Source: Chitinophaga pinensis (GTDB taxonomy: Bacteria; Bacteroidota; Bacteroidia; Chitinophagales; Chitinophagaceae). From it: 64,000 nt of DNA. The translations under genes and the position numbers were made by a program. The notes beneath the pieces were generated by a model. It saw only the letters and a list, made by a program, of their open reading frames with translations. It was not told the origin of the DNA and did not search any database. This document shows, one piece after another, positions 9,249 to 18,945 of the stretch; positions within the stretch are counted from its first letter, which is position 1, and every line of letters begins with the position of its first letter. The stretch covers positions 62,001-126,000 of the forward strand of contig NZ_VOHS01000010.1 in the NCBI RefSeq assembly GCF_007896845.1. The letters are read 5' to 3'.

Positions 9249-9650
9249 TCATTTAAAAACGAATCGCTTCTGCATTATATAACTGTAAGTAAAACCAACC
9301 AGCAACGAAACTGACAACTTTACGATGGACAATCTAAGCGCTGTTTCTTTGCTCGAAACATCGTGCCATCCTGTAAAATGCAGTACCAACCACACTCCTG
9401 CTGTATTTAACAGCATGTTCCCCACCCAGGTGATACCATAGCGCAATGCCTGCCCTCCTATTGCTCCTTTTTCCCTGTTAAAGACCCATTGCCTGTTGAT
9501 CATAAAGTTGGCTATACCGCCAGCAAGGGCGCCGATCACATTAACACCGGCTGACCATTCTCCGGCCAGCGCAGAAAGCAGGACTACTACAGTAAAGTCC
9601 ACGCCTGTTGCTATTAATGATGAGGCCTGCGCCTTTAAAAATTTAATCAT
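9249..9650 (-). CDS. GtrA-like four-helix membrane protein
   Basis: A 133-residue protein with four predicted transmembrane helices and the GtrA family pattern (SSLIATGVDFTVVVLLS, INRQWVFNR and the ending YIMQKRFVFK). GtrA proteins are small membrane proteins, several thought to help move lipid-linked sugars or other polar lipids across the inner membrane. The start codon overlaps the stop of the PgpA-like gene (ATGA at 9647-9650), so translation is probably coupled. Here it could help flip phosphatidylinositol or ceramide intermediates. No glycosyltransferase sits next to it, which is unusual for classical GtrA. Confidence 0.85.
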   Translation of the reverse strand: MIKFLKAQASSLIATGVDFTVVVLLSALAGEWSAGVNVIGALAGGIANFMINRQWVFNREKGAIGGQALRYGITWVGNMLLNTAGVWLVLHFTGWHDVSSKETALRLSIVKLSVSLLVGFTYSYIMQKRFVFK

Positions 9651-10111
9651 CCTCCAAAAAGGTTACTGTGCCAAGCAATCTGCAGTAACAAGTTTGAATA
9701 TATCCCGGCTACCACATCGTCCATCATTACACCCAGACCACCGTTCAGCTTTTCCATCCGACGGATGCCCAATGGCTTAACGATATCAAAGAATCTGAAT
9801 AATACCAGTCCTGCCAGTACATACCAGTAATTTACCGGTAAAAACAGCAGACTGACACACATACCTGCCACTTCATCAATCACCACTTTCTTATCATCCT
9901 TGCCCCAGTACGGTTCTACTTTATCACCGGACCATATACCGAGCAGGGTAATTGCTACGGTGAATACTAATGGCCAAAGGCCTGCAATTGCACTACCAGC
10001 CAGTGCAAGGTACCAGCAAAGCGCTGCCACAGCCGCTGCGACTGTACCCCCGCCTTTGCCAATGTAGCCTATACCCAGGCTGGTAGCAATTATTTTGTGA
10101 ATTCGGATCAT
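9647..10111 (-). CDS. PgpA-family phosphatase, likely phosphatidylinositol-phosphate phosphatase
   Basis: A 154-residue membrane protein of the phosphatidylglycerophosphatase A family. Visible family motifs are GYIGKGGGTVAA near the N terminus, VVIDEVAGM in the middle, RFFDIVKPLGIRRME, and GGLGVMMDDVVAG near the C terminus, with about four hydrophobic segments. In phosphatidylglycerol synthesis PgpA removes the phosphate from PGP. Here, between inositol phosphate synthase and a CDP-alcohol transferase, the substrate is more likely phosphatidylinositol phosphate, giving phosphatidylinositol. The start codon overlaps the stop of the inositol phosphate synthase gene (ATGA, 10108-10111). The family is certain; the substrate is inferred from context. 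Confidence 0.85.
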   Translation of the reverse strand: MIRIHKIIATSLGIGYIGKGGGTVAAAVAALCWYLALAGSAIAGLWPLVFTVAITLLGIWSGDKVEPYWGKDDKKVVIDEVAGMCVSLLFLPVNYWYVLAGLVLFRFFDIVKPLGIRRMEKLNGGLGVMMDDVVAGIYSNLLLQIAWHSNLFGG

Positions 10112-11433
10112 TCTTCGTTTAAAATACCTTCATAATAATCCAGACCCAGGTGCGTGATCAGATCTTCACCCATCAGGTAACGCAGTGTATTCTGCAGTTT
10201 GATGAGCTGTTTGAAGATGTCATGCTCAGGACGCAGACCCGGAGCTGTTTGCGGAGACTTCAGATAGAATGACAGCCATTCCTGGATACCGCTCATACCT
10301 GCGCGTTTTGCGAAGTCGATGAACAGTGCGAGGTCCAGTACGATTGGCGCAGCAAGGATGGAGTCACGGCAGAGGAAGTTGATCTTGATCTGCATTTTGT
10401 AGCCCATCCAGCCGATGATGTCAATGTTATCCCAGCTCTCTTTGTTATCCTTGCGTGGAGGATAATAGTTGATCCTGATCTTATGGTACATGTCACCATA
10501 CAGTTCAGGATTTTCTTCCGGCAGGAGGATGTCTTCCAGTACGCCCAGTTTAGAAACTTCTTTGGTTTTGAAGTTATCCGGATCGTCCAGTACCCATCCG
10601 TCACGGTTACCCAGGATGTTGGTGGAGAACCAGCCTTCCATACCGAGTGCACGTGCAGTCAGACCTGGAGCCAGGATGGTCTTCATCAGGGTCTGTCCGG
10701 TTTTGAAATCTTTACCTGCGATCGGCGTTTTTGTCTTTTTAGACAATTCGATCAGGGCAGGAATGTCGCAGGTCAGGTTTGGAGCACCGTTTGCGAAAGG
10801 AACGCCCAGTGTTAATGCTGCATAAGCATAGATCATGCTCGGAGCAATACGCAGGTCGTTATCTTTCAGACCTTGTTCGAAAGCAGCGAGGGACATATGT
10901 ACATCCGCTGCTTCGTGATAAATTTCGGTAGAACCGCACCATACCATTACAACACGGTCGCAGCCTTTTTCTTTCTGAAAATTCTTAATATCTTCTATTA
11001 CGGCCTGTGCCAGCTCGTAACGGGTTTTGTTATCTTTAACGTGTGTGCCGTCAAGATTTTTAACAAAGTTTTTATCGAAAGCGGCCTTCATTGGAACAAT
11101 GGCTTCCAGTTCAGGTTTGATCGCTTCCAGCTGGAATCTGTCCAGCACTTCAGCTTTTACAGCTGCTGCGTATACGTTGTCTTCGTATACATCCCAACCA
11201 CCAAATACCAGATCATTCAGACTTGCTAAAGACACAAAGTCTTTGATCAGCGGATTCCTGTTTTCAGTTCTTTTACCCAGTCGTATGTGTCCCATCTGTG
11301 CGACGGAACCGATGGGCTGTGCTAATCCCTTCTTAACTGCCTCTACCCCGGCGATGAATGTTGTGGCCACCGCGCCAAGGCCTGGCATCAAAACACCCAG
11401 CTTACCTTTTGCTTCTTTAATTTGATGTTTCAT
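10108..11433 (-). CDS. myo-Inositol-1-phosphate synthase
   Basis: A 441-residue cytoplasmic protein of the INO1 family, which converts glucose 6-phosphate to inositol phosphate using NAD. The N terminus has a Rossmann-type glycine-rich start (GVLMPGLGAVATTFIAGV). Later come VMVWCGSTEIYHEAADVH, GVPFANGAPNLTCDIPAL, GKDFKTGQTLMKTILAPGL and the lysine-rich IRINYYPPRKDNKESWDNIDI region typical of the family. Length is normal. It starts 26 bp after the epimerase-like gene, the largest gap in the operon. Its product would supply the head group for phosphatidylinositol and then inositol phosphorylceramide. Confidence 0.92.
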   Translation of the reverse strand: MKHQIKEAKGKLGVLMPGLGAVATTFIAGVEAVKKGLAQPIGSVAQMGHIRLGKRTENRNPLIKDFVSLASLNDLVFGGWDVYEDNVYAAAVKAEVLDRFQLEAIKPELEAIVPMKAAFDKNFVKNLDGTHVKDNKTRYELAQAVIEDIKNFQKEKGCDRVVMVWCGSTEIYHEAADVHMSLAAFEQGLKDNDLRIAPSMIYAYAALTLGVPFANGAPNLTCDIPALIELSKKTKTPIAGKDFKTGQTLMKTILAPGLTARALGMEGWFSTNILGNRDGWVLDDPDNFKTKEVSKLGVLEDILLPEENPELYGDMYHKIRINYYPPRKDNKESWDNIDIIGWMGYKMQIKINFLCRDSILAAPIVLDLALFIDFAKRAGMSGIQEWLSFYLKSPQTAPGLRPEHDIFKQLIKLQNTLRYLMGEDLITHLGLDYYEGILNEE

Positions 11434-11459
11434 TTTTAAACTTTATTTTCTGTTTTAAT

Positions 11460-12443
11460 CTAAAACCACTTATTGGCCGAGTACCAGTCCAGGGTTTCCT
11501 GCATACCTTTTTCAAGATTATAGCGCGGTTGGTATCCCAGGTCCCGGCGTATGCTATCTATATTACAATTCCAGTTTGCGGCCGTCAGTTCGTTAAGTTT
11601 ATCCTTGTTCAGCAAAGGGGCGCCACGACTCACCTTTTCTGAAATAGCGGCAACAATCTTAATGACAGGCAAAGGCAAATGAATGCGAAGTGTGCGCAGC
11701 TTCAGGTGTTGTTTGATAATCGCTGCCAGTGCGTAACGGTCGTAACTGTTACCATCTGAGATGTTATAAGCGACTCCTGATACAGGCGCCTTTAGCGCCA
11801 GTATAGCTGCATCTGCGAGGTCTTTTACATACACAAAACTCAGCCACTGGGCACCTCTGCCCATATAAGGTTCCAAACCCCGTCTGAATGTTTTGAACAA
11901 TACGAAAAGGTCTCTCTCGCGCGGCCCATATACAGCGGTGGGCCTTAATATAACCCAGGGAACATCCGAAATAGCCCCGAGGAATTCTTCTGCCAGTAAT
12001 TTACTTTTTCCGTAACTGGTGACCGGGCTGGGTGTTGTTACATCCGGTACGGGCCAGCTGGCATCATATGCGATGGGGCCTACGGCCGCCAGACTGCTGA
12101 TAAATAAAAATTTCTTTAGCGGTATGCCTGACTCGCTGACTGCCTGCGCCAGGTTTTGGGTATACCCTGCATTAACTTTGTTATATTCGTCTAAAGACCT
12201 TGCTTTTGTTATACCTGCACCATGAATGATATAATCAAACCGGTGTTCTTTTATCATTGTTGTCAGCGCCTCTTTACGGCTGAAATCAGGATAAACATAA
12301 TTTACCTGTAAATGGTTCAGGTGGGAGACATTGCTCGATGCGCGAACAGCAGCGTAAACTTCCATTCCTGCATCGAGGGCTGCCTCCACCAGATGATATC
12401 CTACAAAACCGCTGGCACCTGTTATCAGTACGCGAGGTTTCAT
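11460..12443 (-). CDS. NAD-dependent epimerase/dehydratase (extended SDR), ketosphinganine reductase candidate
   Basis: A 327-residue extended short-chain dehydrogenase with the NAD(P) motif TGASGFVGYHLVE at the N terminus and the catalytic Ser-Tyr-Lys set in SPVTSYGKSKLLAEEF. The start overlaps the stop of the GNAT-type gene (ATGA, 12440-12443). An epimerase-like SDR called CerR reduces 3-ketosphinganine in Caulobacter ceramide synthesis, and the same trio (serine palmitoyltransferase, GNAT-type acyltransferase, epimerase-like SDR) is contiguous here. I therefore infer a ketosphinganine or keto-ceramide reductase. A nucleotide-sugar enzyme is the alternative but fits the neighbours less well. 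Confidence 0.75.
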   Translation of the reverse strand: MKPRVLITGASGFVGYHLVEAALDAGMEVYAAVRASSNVSHLNHLQVNYVYPDFSRKEALTTMIKEHRFDYIIHGAGITKARSLDEYNKVNAGYTQNLAQAVSESGIPLKKFLFISSLAAVGPIAYDASWPVPDVTTPSPVTSYGKSKLLAEEFLGAISDVPWVILRPTAVYGPRERDLFVLFKTFRRGLEPYMGRGAQWLSFVYVKDLADAAILALKAPVSGVAYNISDGNSYDRYALAAIIKQHLKLRTLRIHLPLPVIKIVAAISEKVSRGAPLLNKDKLNELTAANWNCNIDSIRRDLGYQPRYNLEKGMQETLDWYSANKWF

Positions 12444-13621
12444 ATCTCTTTTTCGTAAATCCTATATTTTCTGTAAGGGTCAGCATTGATACTCAACATC
12501 GCCGCATTCATCATCTCATTGTTTTCCAGTATCCATGAACCCTCACCATATGCTACGTTCTTCTCTCTTCCCGTTTTCATCAATTCACCATACAAACAGC
12601 CGTCAATACCCAGTTTACGGTAAGGTTCCAGTACGCCGAGTGTCAACACCCTTACAGCATTGATCTTCTTTTTACCCAGCAGTAACTTAAATATACCGGT
12701 CGGTAATAAACGACCTCTCTTTATCTTGATCAGGATCTGGTTCAGGTCAGGAATTGCCAGAGCAAAACCAATTGCCTTTCCATTCTCCTCAGCGATGATA
12801 CAGAAATCCGGATCCAGTATCATTTTCAGGTCCTTCGCCAGGTACTCAAATTCCTTGTCGGTCATTGGTACAAAACCAAGGTTTTTATCCCATGCGCTGT
12901 TATAAATAGCCATGATCTGTTTCACCTCCGAGTCAAAGTTTTTCACATTGACTTTACGGAAAGTGATATTACGTCTGGCCAGTCTTTCCTGCAGTACCTC
13001 CATGATCCTGTAAGGACGATCATTCATGTACTGCGGAATGATCTTATAAGCAATCAGGGTTGCATTTTCAGTTAACCCCGCCTGCTCAATCAGTTTACTA
13101 TAGTATGGAGGATTATAGGGCATCATGACTACCGGCGGACCGTCAAATCCCTGTATCAACAGACCACAGGTCTCGTTGGTAGAGAAGTTAACAGGACCAA
13201 TCATGGTGCTCAGCTTACGTTCCTTCAGCCACGCAGTAGCTGTCTGAAACAAAGCCTGGCTTACTTCAATGTCATTGATAGATTCAAAGAAGCCGAAGAA
13301 GCCGTCGTTCTTTTTATTAAAAGCGTTGTGGTTCTTATTGTCTATGGCTGCAATCCTCCCTACGATCTTATTCCCCTTGAAGGCAAGAAATGTCTGTAAG
13401 CTGGAATGTTCATGAAAGGGATGTTTACCCGGACTCAGGAGATCACGCTGAGCGATAAAAAGCTCAGGAACGTAATTCTTGTCGTCCTTGTACAGATCGT
13501 GCGGAAAATCAATAAATTGAGCCAGTTGCTTTTTCGTAGTAACAGGTATTACCGTTACTGACGAAACGCCACCTGACACCGGAGCATGTACCGTCTGTTG
13601 AGAGGTTTGCAAAGTTTCCAT
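12440..13621 (-). CDS. GNAT-superfamily acyltransferase, bacterial ceramide synthase candidate
   Basis: A 393-residue soluble protein with an N-terminal region carrying family-typical stretches (DLYKDDKNYVPEL, GKHPFHEHS, GRIAAIDNKNHN, GFFGFFES, GPVNFSTNETCGLL, MPYNPPYY) and a C-terminal GNAT-like part (about 230-385, with IAEENGKAIGFALAIPD and a VLTLGVLEPYRKLGID loop). Caulobacter's ceramide synthase (bCerS) is a GNAT-type protein that acylates the sphingoid base and differs from eukaryotic ceramide synthases. This gene starts immediately after the stop of the serine palmitoyltransferase gene and overlaps the next, so N-acylation of the sphingoid base is the most economical assignment. Direct homology to bCerS was not tested. 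Confidence 0.72.
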   Translation of the reverse strand: METLQTSQQTVHAPVSGGVSSVTVIPVTTKKQLAQFIDFPHDLYKDDKNYVPELFIAQRDLLSPGKHPFHEHSSLQTFLAFKGNKIVGRIAAIDNKNHNAFNKKNDGFFGFFESINDIEVSQALFQTATAWLKERKLSTMIGPVNFSTNETCGLLIQGFDGPPVVMMPYNPPYYSKLIEQAGLTENATLIAYKIIPQYMNDRPYRIMEVLQERLARRNITFRKVNVKNFDSEVKQIMAIYNSAWDKNLGFVPMTDKEFEYLAKDLKMILDPDFCIIAEENGKAIGFALAIPDLNQILIKIKRGRLLPTGIFKLLLGKKKINAVRVLTLGVLEPYRKLGIDGCLYGELMKTGREKNVAYGEGSWILENNEMMNAAMLSINADPYRKYRIYEKEI

Positions 13622-14839
<1,218 letters not shown>

Positions 14840-14851
14840 TTAAGCTGTTGT

Positions 14852-14920
14852 ATAATCTTATACTTACACTTGTTTATTTACGCGAAAGTATAAGATTATT
14901 GTTCTGAAAACGTTTTCAGA
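14852..14920. promoter_or_regulatory. Inverted repeat and LacI-type palindrome upstream of spt
   Basis: A perfect 14-bp inverted repeat has arms at 14852-14865 and 14886-14899 separated by 20 bases. Directly next to it lies a perfect 18-bp palindrome, tctgaaaacgttttcaga, at 14903-14920. The palindrome has the central AACGTT core of many LacI/GalR-family operators. Both lie 25-93 bp upstream of the spt start codon and are well placed to control the operon or fold in its leader. No LacI-family regulator is encoded in the window, so the binding protein is unknown. Confidence 0.5.
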
Positions 14921-15393
14921 TCCAAATTTATATATTGAACACTAAAAATTTGCAGTGAATTGACGACGGTAAGTTGATAAGTCCCCCGCAAACAAGCTAG
15001 TGTCTAATAATACTTCAACCAACTACGAATTCCATCATACGAAGGTTTCGTAATTTTTAACAGTATGCGAGTTGCGGTTTAAACTAATGATAGCTTTTGC
15101 AGCTATGGGTTCGAACGAAACAATAGGTGATAGCGGCGGTCTAACAGCGTATATAGTTGTGGTTTAAGGCAGATTCATAAGCCGATTTTATACTTATTAA
15201 ACCGGAATGACGGCACCAAATTAGGAAAAATTTTCAAATAAGAGTCAAAAATAGTAGGGAATAACACCAAAATATTACATATATACAACAAATACCTAAT
15301 TTCAGCATCTTTATTATAGCCGGCTCAACTTTAACAATAATCAGCTGTAAATCAATATTAACAACTTGTACAGAAAGCATAATTTGTTTTCCT

Positions 15394-15407
15394 TATACCT
15401 TGGTATA
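15394..15407. promoter_or_regulatory. PadR-type operator-like palindrome
   Basis: The sequence tatacc-tt-ggtata forms a 6+6 palindrome about 43 bp before the padR remnant start. PadR-family repressors often bind such short AT-rich palindromes before their own genes. With the adjacent regulator apparently broken, the site may be unused or bound by a paralog. Confidence 0.35.
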
Positions 15408-15449
15408 CAATGTAATTAAACCCTTTGCATTTCCCGCAGTCTACTATAC

Positions 15450-15697
15450 ATGTACTCAAAGGAACTACTGAAAGGAACTATTGAGATCATCATCCTGAAA
15501 TTGCTGGTCGAAAAAGGGAGTATGTACTGGAGGCCATAGGGGTTCTCAGCACCGAAATTATCCACATTGGAAGACGGCAAAGAAAATATTATCACGTCTC
15601 TGAGGCCGGAAAGGACATTTCGGCATTAAAAATGCAGGAACTAAGTTCATTTCTGCATTCCCTAAACCAGATCTTAGACTTTAAACTGTCCACCTAA
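15450..15697 (+). pseudogene. PadR-family transcriptional regulator, broken by an internal deletion
   Basis: The first 26 codons read MYSKELLKGTIEIIILKLL and then VEKGSMY, an excellent PadR N terminus, but the frame then hits TAG at 15537-15539. From about 15527 a second frame continues the family for 56 codons (LEAIGVLSTE, then GRRQRKYYHVSEAGK), ending in TAA at 15695-15697. The wing-helix segment expected between them, about 30-35 codons, is missing and the frame is shifted, so this looks like a real internal deletion of roughly 100 bp. The last base of the stop overlaps the ATG of the next gene (TAATG), the usual coupling of PadR genes with membrane partners. The product is almost certainly non-functional. 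Confidence 0.8.
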
Positions 15698-16296
15698 TGA
15701 CACCAGGCATCACCGAACAACAACTTGACCGTATTATAGACTATCTGAAGGCACACAAAATAACTGACCCTGAACTGCAACAGGAAATAGCCGACCATCT
15801 CGCTATTTCAATTGAAATGCGCATGACGCAAGGCGCAGACTTCGAAACCGCCTTACAGACCGTTTGTAAAGAATGGGAACAAAAAGACCTGCTGGAAATA
15901 GGTCGTAACAAGGAAAGCTACTATAGCTACCCCTCCTTTCTCAACGCCGCCTTCCTCAATAAATTCCTGTTCTTCGCCGTAGCCGTTCTCCTGACCGGCA
16001 TCTATATGCGCATGGAACATCTGCCCCTCAGAAGGGTGGTGATCCTCTCCGGCGGAGCATTGATCGGATATATCTACCTTCCTCTGCTCCTCCTGCACAG
16101 TCTTGACGGTTTTGCCAACAAAACCCGTCAGGTGAGCGGCTTTGTCGTTCAGTTTGCCCTCCTGCACGCCGGTATCGCCTACCTGCTGCACTGGCGGATG
16201 AACGCCTTCCTCGCCGTATTCGCCTTCCTGATCTCCTTTACATGGCTGATCATCTATATCATTATTCCGTCTATCAAGTCAAAACAGTATATATGA
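15697..16296 (+). CDS. PadR-partner membrane protein, hypothetical
   Basis: A 199-residue protein with a soluble helical N-terminal part (about 1-90, including DPELQQEIADHLAISIEMRM) and four hydrophobic segments between about 88 and 195. The N-terminal helices resemble the DUF1700/DUF1129-like modules often found in membrane proteins encoded directly after PadR regulators, which can sense or pass on a signal. Its start overlaps the stop of the padR remnant, and its own stop overlaps the next start (ATGA at 16293-16296). It is intact although its regulator is broken. Function unknown. Confidence 0.75.
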   Translation: MTPGITEQQLDRIIDYLKAHKITDPELQQEIADHLAISIEMRMTQGADFETALQTVCKEWEQKDLLEIGRNKESYYSYPSFLNAAFLNKFLFFAVAVLLTGIYMRMEHLPLRRVVILSGGALIGYIYLPLLLLHSLDGFANKTRQVSGFVVQFALLHAGIAYLLHWRMNAFLAVFAFLISFTWLIIYIIIPSIKSKQYI

Positions 16297-17354
16297 ATAT
16301 CCGCCATTACTTCACCGCCCTCGCTGTCTGCCTTACTGCTGCTTTCACCGCACATGCACAGGAACAACAAACACAGGACTCTACCGGTCTGCCGGGAGAC
16401 AATTTCAGTCTGCAGGGCGCACTGGACCTCTTTAAACAGTCCCCAAGCCCCGAAGCATTCGAAAAAAGCCTGAATTCGTCTGATAATAAAGTAAATAACC
16501 TCGATCTCAACGACGATGGTAATACCGACTACATCCGCGTAGTCAATAAAAAAGAGAATGATGTACAGGTATTTATCCTTCAGGCATTAGTATCTTCTAC
16601 TGAAAGTCAGGATGTTGCAGTTATCGAACTGGAGAAAACCGGTGAAAATAATGCCATCATCCAGATCATCGGCGACCCCGATATCTATGGTGAGTCCGTA
16701 ATTACCGAACCAACTGAAGAAACTGATAACGCTTTTAATTACTCTCCTGCCACTCATGGCCCCTCCGCTTACGCCCCGGAAGGCATCGTAGTAAATGTAT
16801 GGTTATGGCCCTGTGTACGTTATGTATATGCACCGGCTTATACCGTGTGGGTATCTCCATGGACATGGGTAAGCCGTCCGGTATGGTACCACCCATGGCG
16901 TCCATTGCCATGGCGCGTATACCATCCCTACAGGTATGCCTACGCCCCGCATTACGTAGTGGTGCCAGTTCGCAGAATACCACCGGCAAGGGTGATCTAC
17001 CGTCCCGTAAGAACGACATCCGTAACGGTGATCAACAGGAACAGGGTCGTAGTGAATAACTATCGTACCACCAGAAGAGTCGAAAGGGTCACCCCATCCA
17101 GAAATGGCAATTATAATGGTAACGGTGGCAGAAATAATTATAACAATGGCGGCAGACAATACACGCCTTCCCGTCCGGGTACCGCTGACAGAGGCAACAA
17201 TTCCTACACGCCCTCCAGAGCAGACAGAGGTACCCGTGTAAGTGGCGGCCGCACAAATAATGGTGGTCGTAGCAGTGGTGGCCGTACAGGCGGAAACAGC
17301 CGGGGTAACGGTGGCCAGAATGGTGGTGGCCGCAGGGCGACCAGAGGGAACTAA
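16293..17354 (+). CDS. Secreted low-complexity protein, paralog 1
   Basis: A 353-residue protein starting at the ATG that overlaps the upstream stop; the first 23 residues are a signal peptide ending AHAQ. The conserved N-terminal domain (about 28-165) contains STGLPGDNFSLQGAL and a calcium-loop-like motif DLNDDGNTDY at 71-80, then SQDVAVIELEKTGEN. A middle region (about 170-260) is extremely rich in Trp, Pro, Tyr and Arg. The tail (about 265-353) is a low-complexity Gly/Asn/Arg sequence. It is a clear paralog of the next gene. I do not know the function; a surface or matrix protein with calcium-binding and polyanion-binding features is a guess. A strong terminator follows. Confidence 0.8.
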   Translation: MNIRHYFTALAVCLTAAFTAHAQEQQTQDSTGLPGDNFSLQGALDLFKQSPSPEAFEKSLNSSDNKVNNLDLNDDGNTDYIRVVNKKENDVQVFILQALVSSTESQDVAVIELEKTGENNAIIQIIGDPDIYGESVITEPTEETDNAFNYSPATHGPSAYAPEGIVVNVWLWPCVRYVYAPAYTVWVSPWTWVSRPVWYHPWRPLPWRVYHPYRYAYAPHYVVVPVRRIPPARVIYRPVRTTSVTVINRNRVVVNNYRTTRRVERVTPSRNGNYNGNGGRNNYNNGGRQYTPSRPGTADRGNNSYTPSRADRGTRVSGGRTNNGGRSSGGRTGGNSRGNGGQNGGGRRATRGN

Positions 17355-17390
17355 GCGCCTGATAACTTTACAATAAAAACTGCTGATAAT

Positions 17391-17450
17391 AGTAGCGGTC
17401 TTATAACATGTTGTATCACAGCAAGATGTTGTAAGACCGCTACTTTTTTT
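17391..17450 (+). terminator. Intrinsic terminator
   Basis: A 19-bp stem (17391-17409 with 17426-17444, one G-T pair) is followed by a run of seven Ts. It ends the transcript of the padR remnant, membrane protein and first secreted paralog. Confidence 0.9.
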
Positions 17451-17545
17451 AAGCCTGTAAAGCGTTCCGGCGTCTCCGGCACACATATTGCATTAAAGAA
17501 TTTGTATATTCATTCTTAGATCGCTATACCAACAACATTACTGCC

Positions 17546-18802
17546 ATGAAGATCAGCCATTCCCTACCTGTACTGCTGCTATGCCTTTCGGCATTTACCA
17601 CTCACGCACAGGATCCATATTCCAGACAACAATTACAGGAACAGACTGACGAATGGGATGAGGCCAGCTGGTCCCCTCCTGATCAGGACTCCACCGGTTT
17701 ACCGGGAGATAATTTTAGTCTGCAGGGCGCACTTACGCTTTTCAAACAGGCCGGTACGCCGGAAGAATTCGAACGACTGCTGAATACAGAATCCAATAAA
17801 GTCAATAATCTGGATCTCAACGGTGATGGCCGGATCGATTACCTCCGTGTTATCAATAAAAGAAAAGATCAGGTACAACTGTTTATCATACAGGCTCTGG
17901 TTTCTAATCAGGAAAGTCAGGACGTTGCCGTCATAGAACTGGAAAAGACCGGTGAAAATACCGCCGTTATCCAGATCGCCGGTGATGAAGATATCTATGG
18001 TGAGACTACCCTCGCTGAACCAACCGAGGTAAGCGACAATGTCTATCCGGAAGATCCAAACAGGAACTCATGGTATAATGAAGGCGGATCCCGTACGCAT
18101 GGTCCGGCAGCCGATATGGATATCCCATCTTTCGCACCCGCACATGTCATCGTAAATGTATGGTTCTGGCCTTGTGTACGTCGGGTATATGCGCCCGCTT
18201 ATGTCGTATGGACTTCTCCATGGTCATGGGTCAACCCACCTGTATGGTGGAGAGCATGGCGCCCGATGCCGGTATACGCATACCGCCCTGTGTGTCATCA
18301 CTTCAGATATGGTTATGCTTATGCTCCGGTGCGCAGAATACCACCTGCGCGTGTCATGTACTACCCCGTAAGAACTTACTCCGGCATGGTGTACAACCGT
18401 AACCGCGTAGTGGTCAACGATTACCGCTCTTACAGGGCCGATCGTGGATATAATCCGGGCAGAAATAACGGTGGTCGTTACGAAGGTGGCAGAAATAACT
18501 ATAACGGGTATAATAATGGCCGTCCTTCCGGTAACCGCCCCGGCTCTTATGGCAATAACAATAACGGCAATGGCTGGTCAGGTGGTCGCAATAACAATTA
18601 TTCTCAACCGGGTACAAGGGGTTATTATTCTGGTGGAAATGACAATGGTTCCCGTGCCAGCCGGGGTTACCGTGGCAATGGCAGCTATCAGACGGCTCCG
18701 CGCGGCAATAACAATTACAATAACGCGCCCGGCGGAAGAACCGGCAACAGCAGCAATGATGGACGTGGTGGCGGAAGAGGTGGCAGAACAAGAAATACAT
18801 AA
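17546..18802 (+). CDS. Secreted low-complexity protein, paralog 2
   Basis: A 418-residue paralog of the upstream gene with its own signal peptide (cleavage near THAQ, residue 22). The N-terminal domain repeats the STGLPGDNFSLQGAL motif, a dockerin/EF-hand-like loop DLNGDGRIDY at about 90-99, and SQDVAVIELEKTGEN. It then has a W/P/Y-rich segment and a longer Gly/Asn/Arg/Tyr tail of about 125 residues. Relative to paralog 1 it has about 20 extra residues after the signal peptide and an expanded tail. It has its own promoter region of about 95 bp after the preceding terminator. Function unknown. Confidence 0.8.
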   Translation: MKISHSLPVLLLCLSAFTTHAQDPYSRQQLQEQTDEWDEASWSPPDQDSTGLPGDNFSLQGALTLFKQAGTPEEFERLLNTESNKVNNLDLNGDGRIDYLRVINKRKDQVQLFIIQALVSNQESQDVAVIELEKTGENTAVIQIAGDEDIYGETTLAEPTEVSDNVYPEDPNRNSWYNEGGSRTHGPAADMDIPSFAPAHVIVNVWFWPCVRRVYAPAYVVWTSPWSWVNPPVWWRAWRPMPVYAYRPVCHHFRYGYAYAPVRRIPPARVMYYPVRTYSGMVYNRNRVVVNDYRSYRADRGYNPGRNNGGRYEGGRNNYNGYNNGRPSGNRPGSYGNNNNGNGWSGGRNNNYSQPGTRGYYSGGNDNGSRASRGYRGNGSYQTAPRGNNNYNNAPGGRTGNSSNDGRGGGRGGRTRNT

Positions 18803-18809
18803 AATACTC

Positions 18810-18860
18810 ATTATCAAAAGAAAAGGGGCCATATATAGTGGCCCCTTTTCTTTTGATAAT
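18810..18860. terminator. Bidirectional terminator between convergent genes
   Basis: A perfect 21-bp inverted repeat (18810-18830 and 18840-18860) with a 9-nt loop sits between the secreted paralog and the convergent AsmA-like gene. The GC-rich loop-side stem with A/T-rich outer arms gives U-tracts on both strands. Confidence 0.85.
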
Positions 18861-18945
18861 ATCTTCGTCTCATTCCCTTATTATACCCTCATTACACCAA
18901 TATCTCCTCGATCCTGAACGAACAAAGAACGGCATAATAACGGTA

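Noticed and set aside
17090..18790. Repetitive GGT/AAT-rich DNA as a repeat array or CRISPR
   Set aside because: The repeats are irregular codons for Gly, Asn and Arg inside open reading frames, without fixed unit and spacer length.
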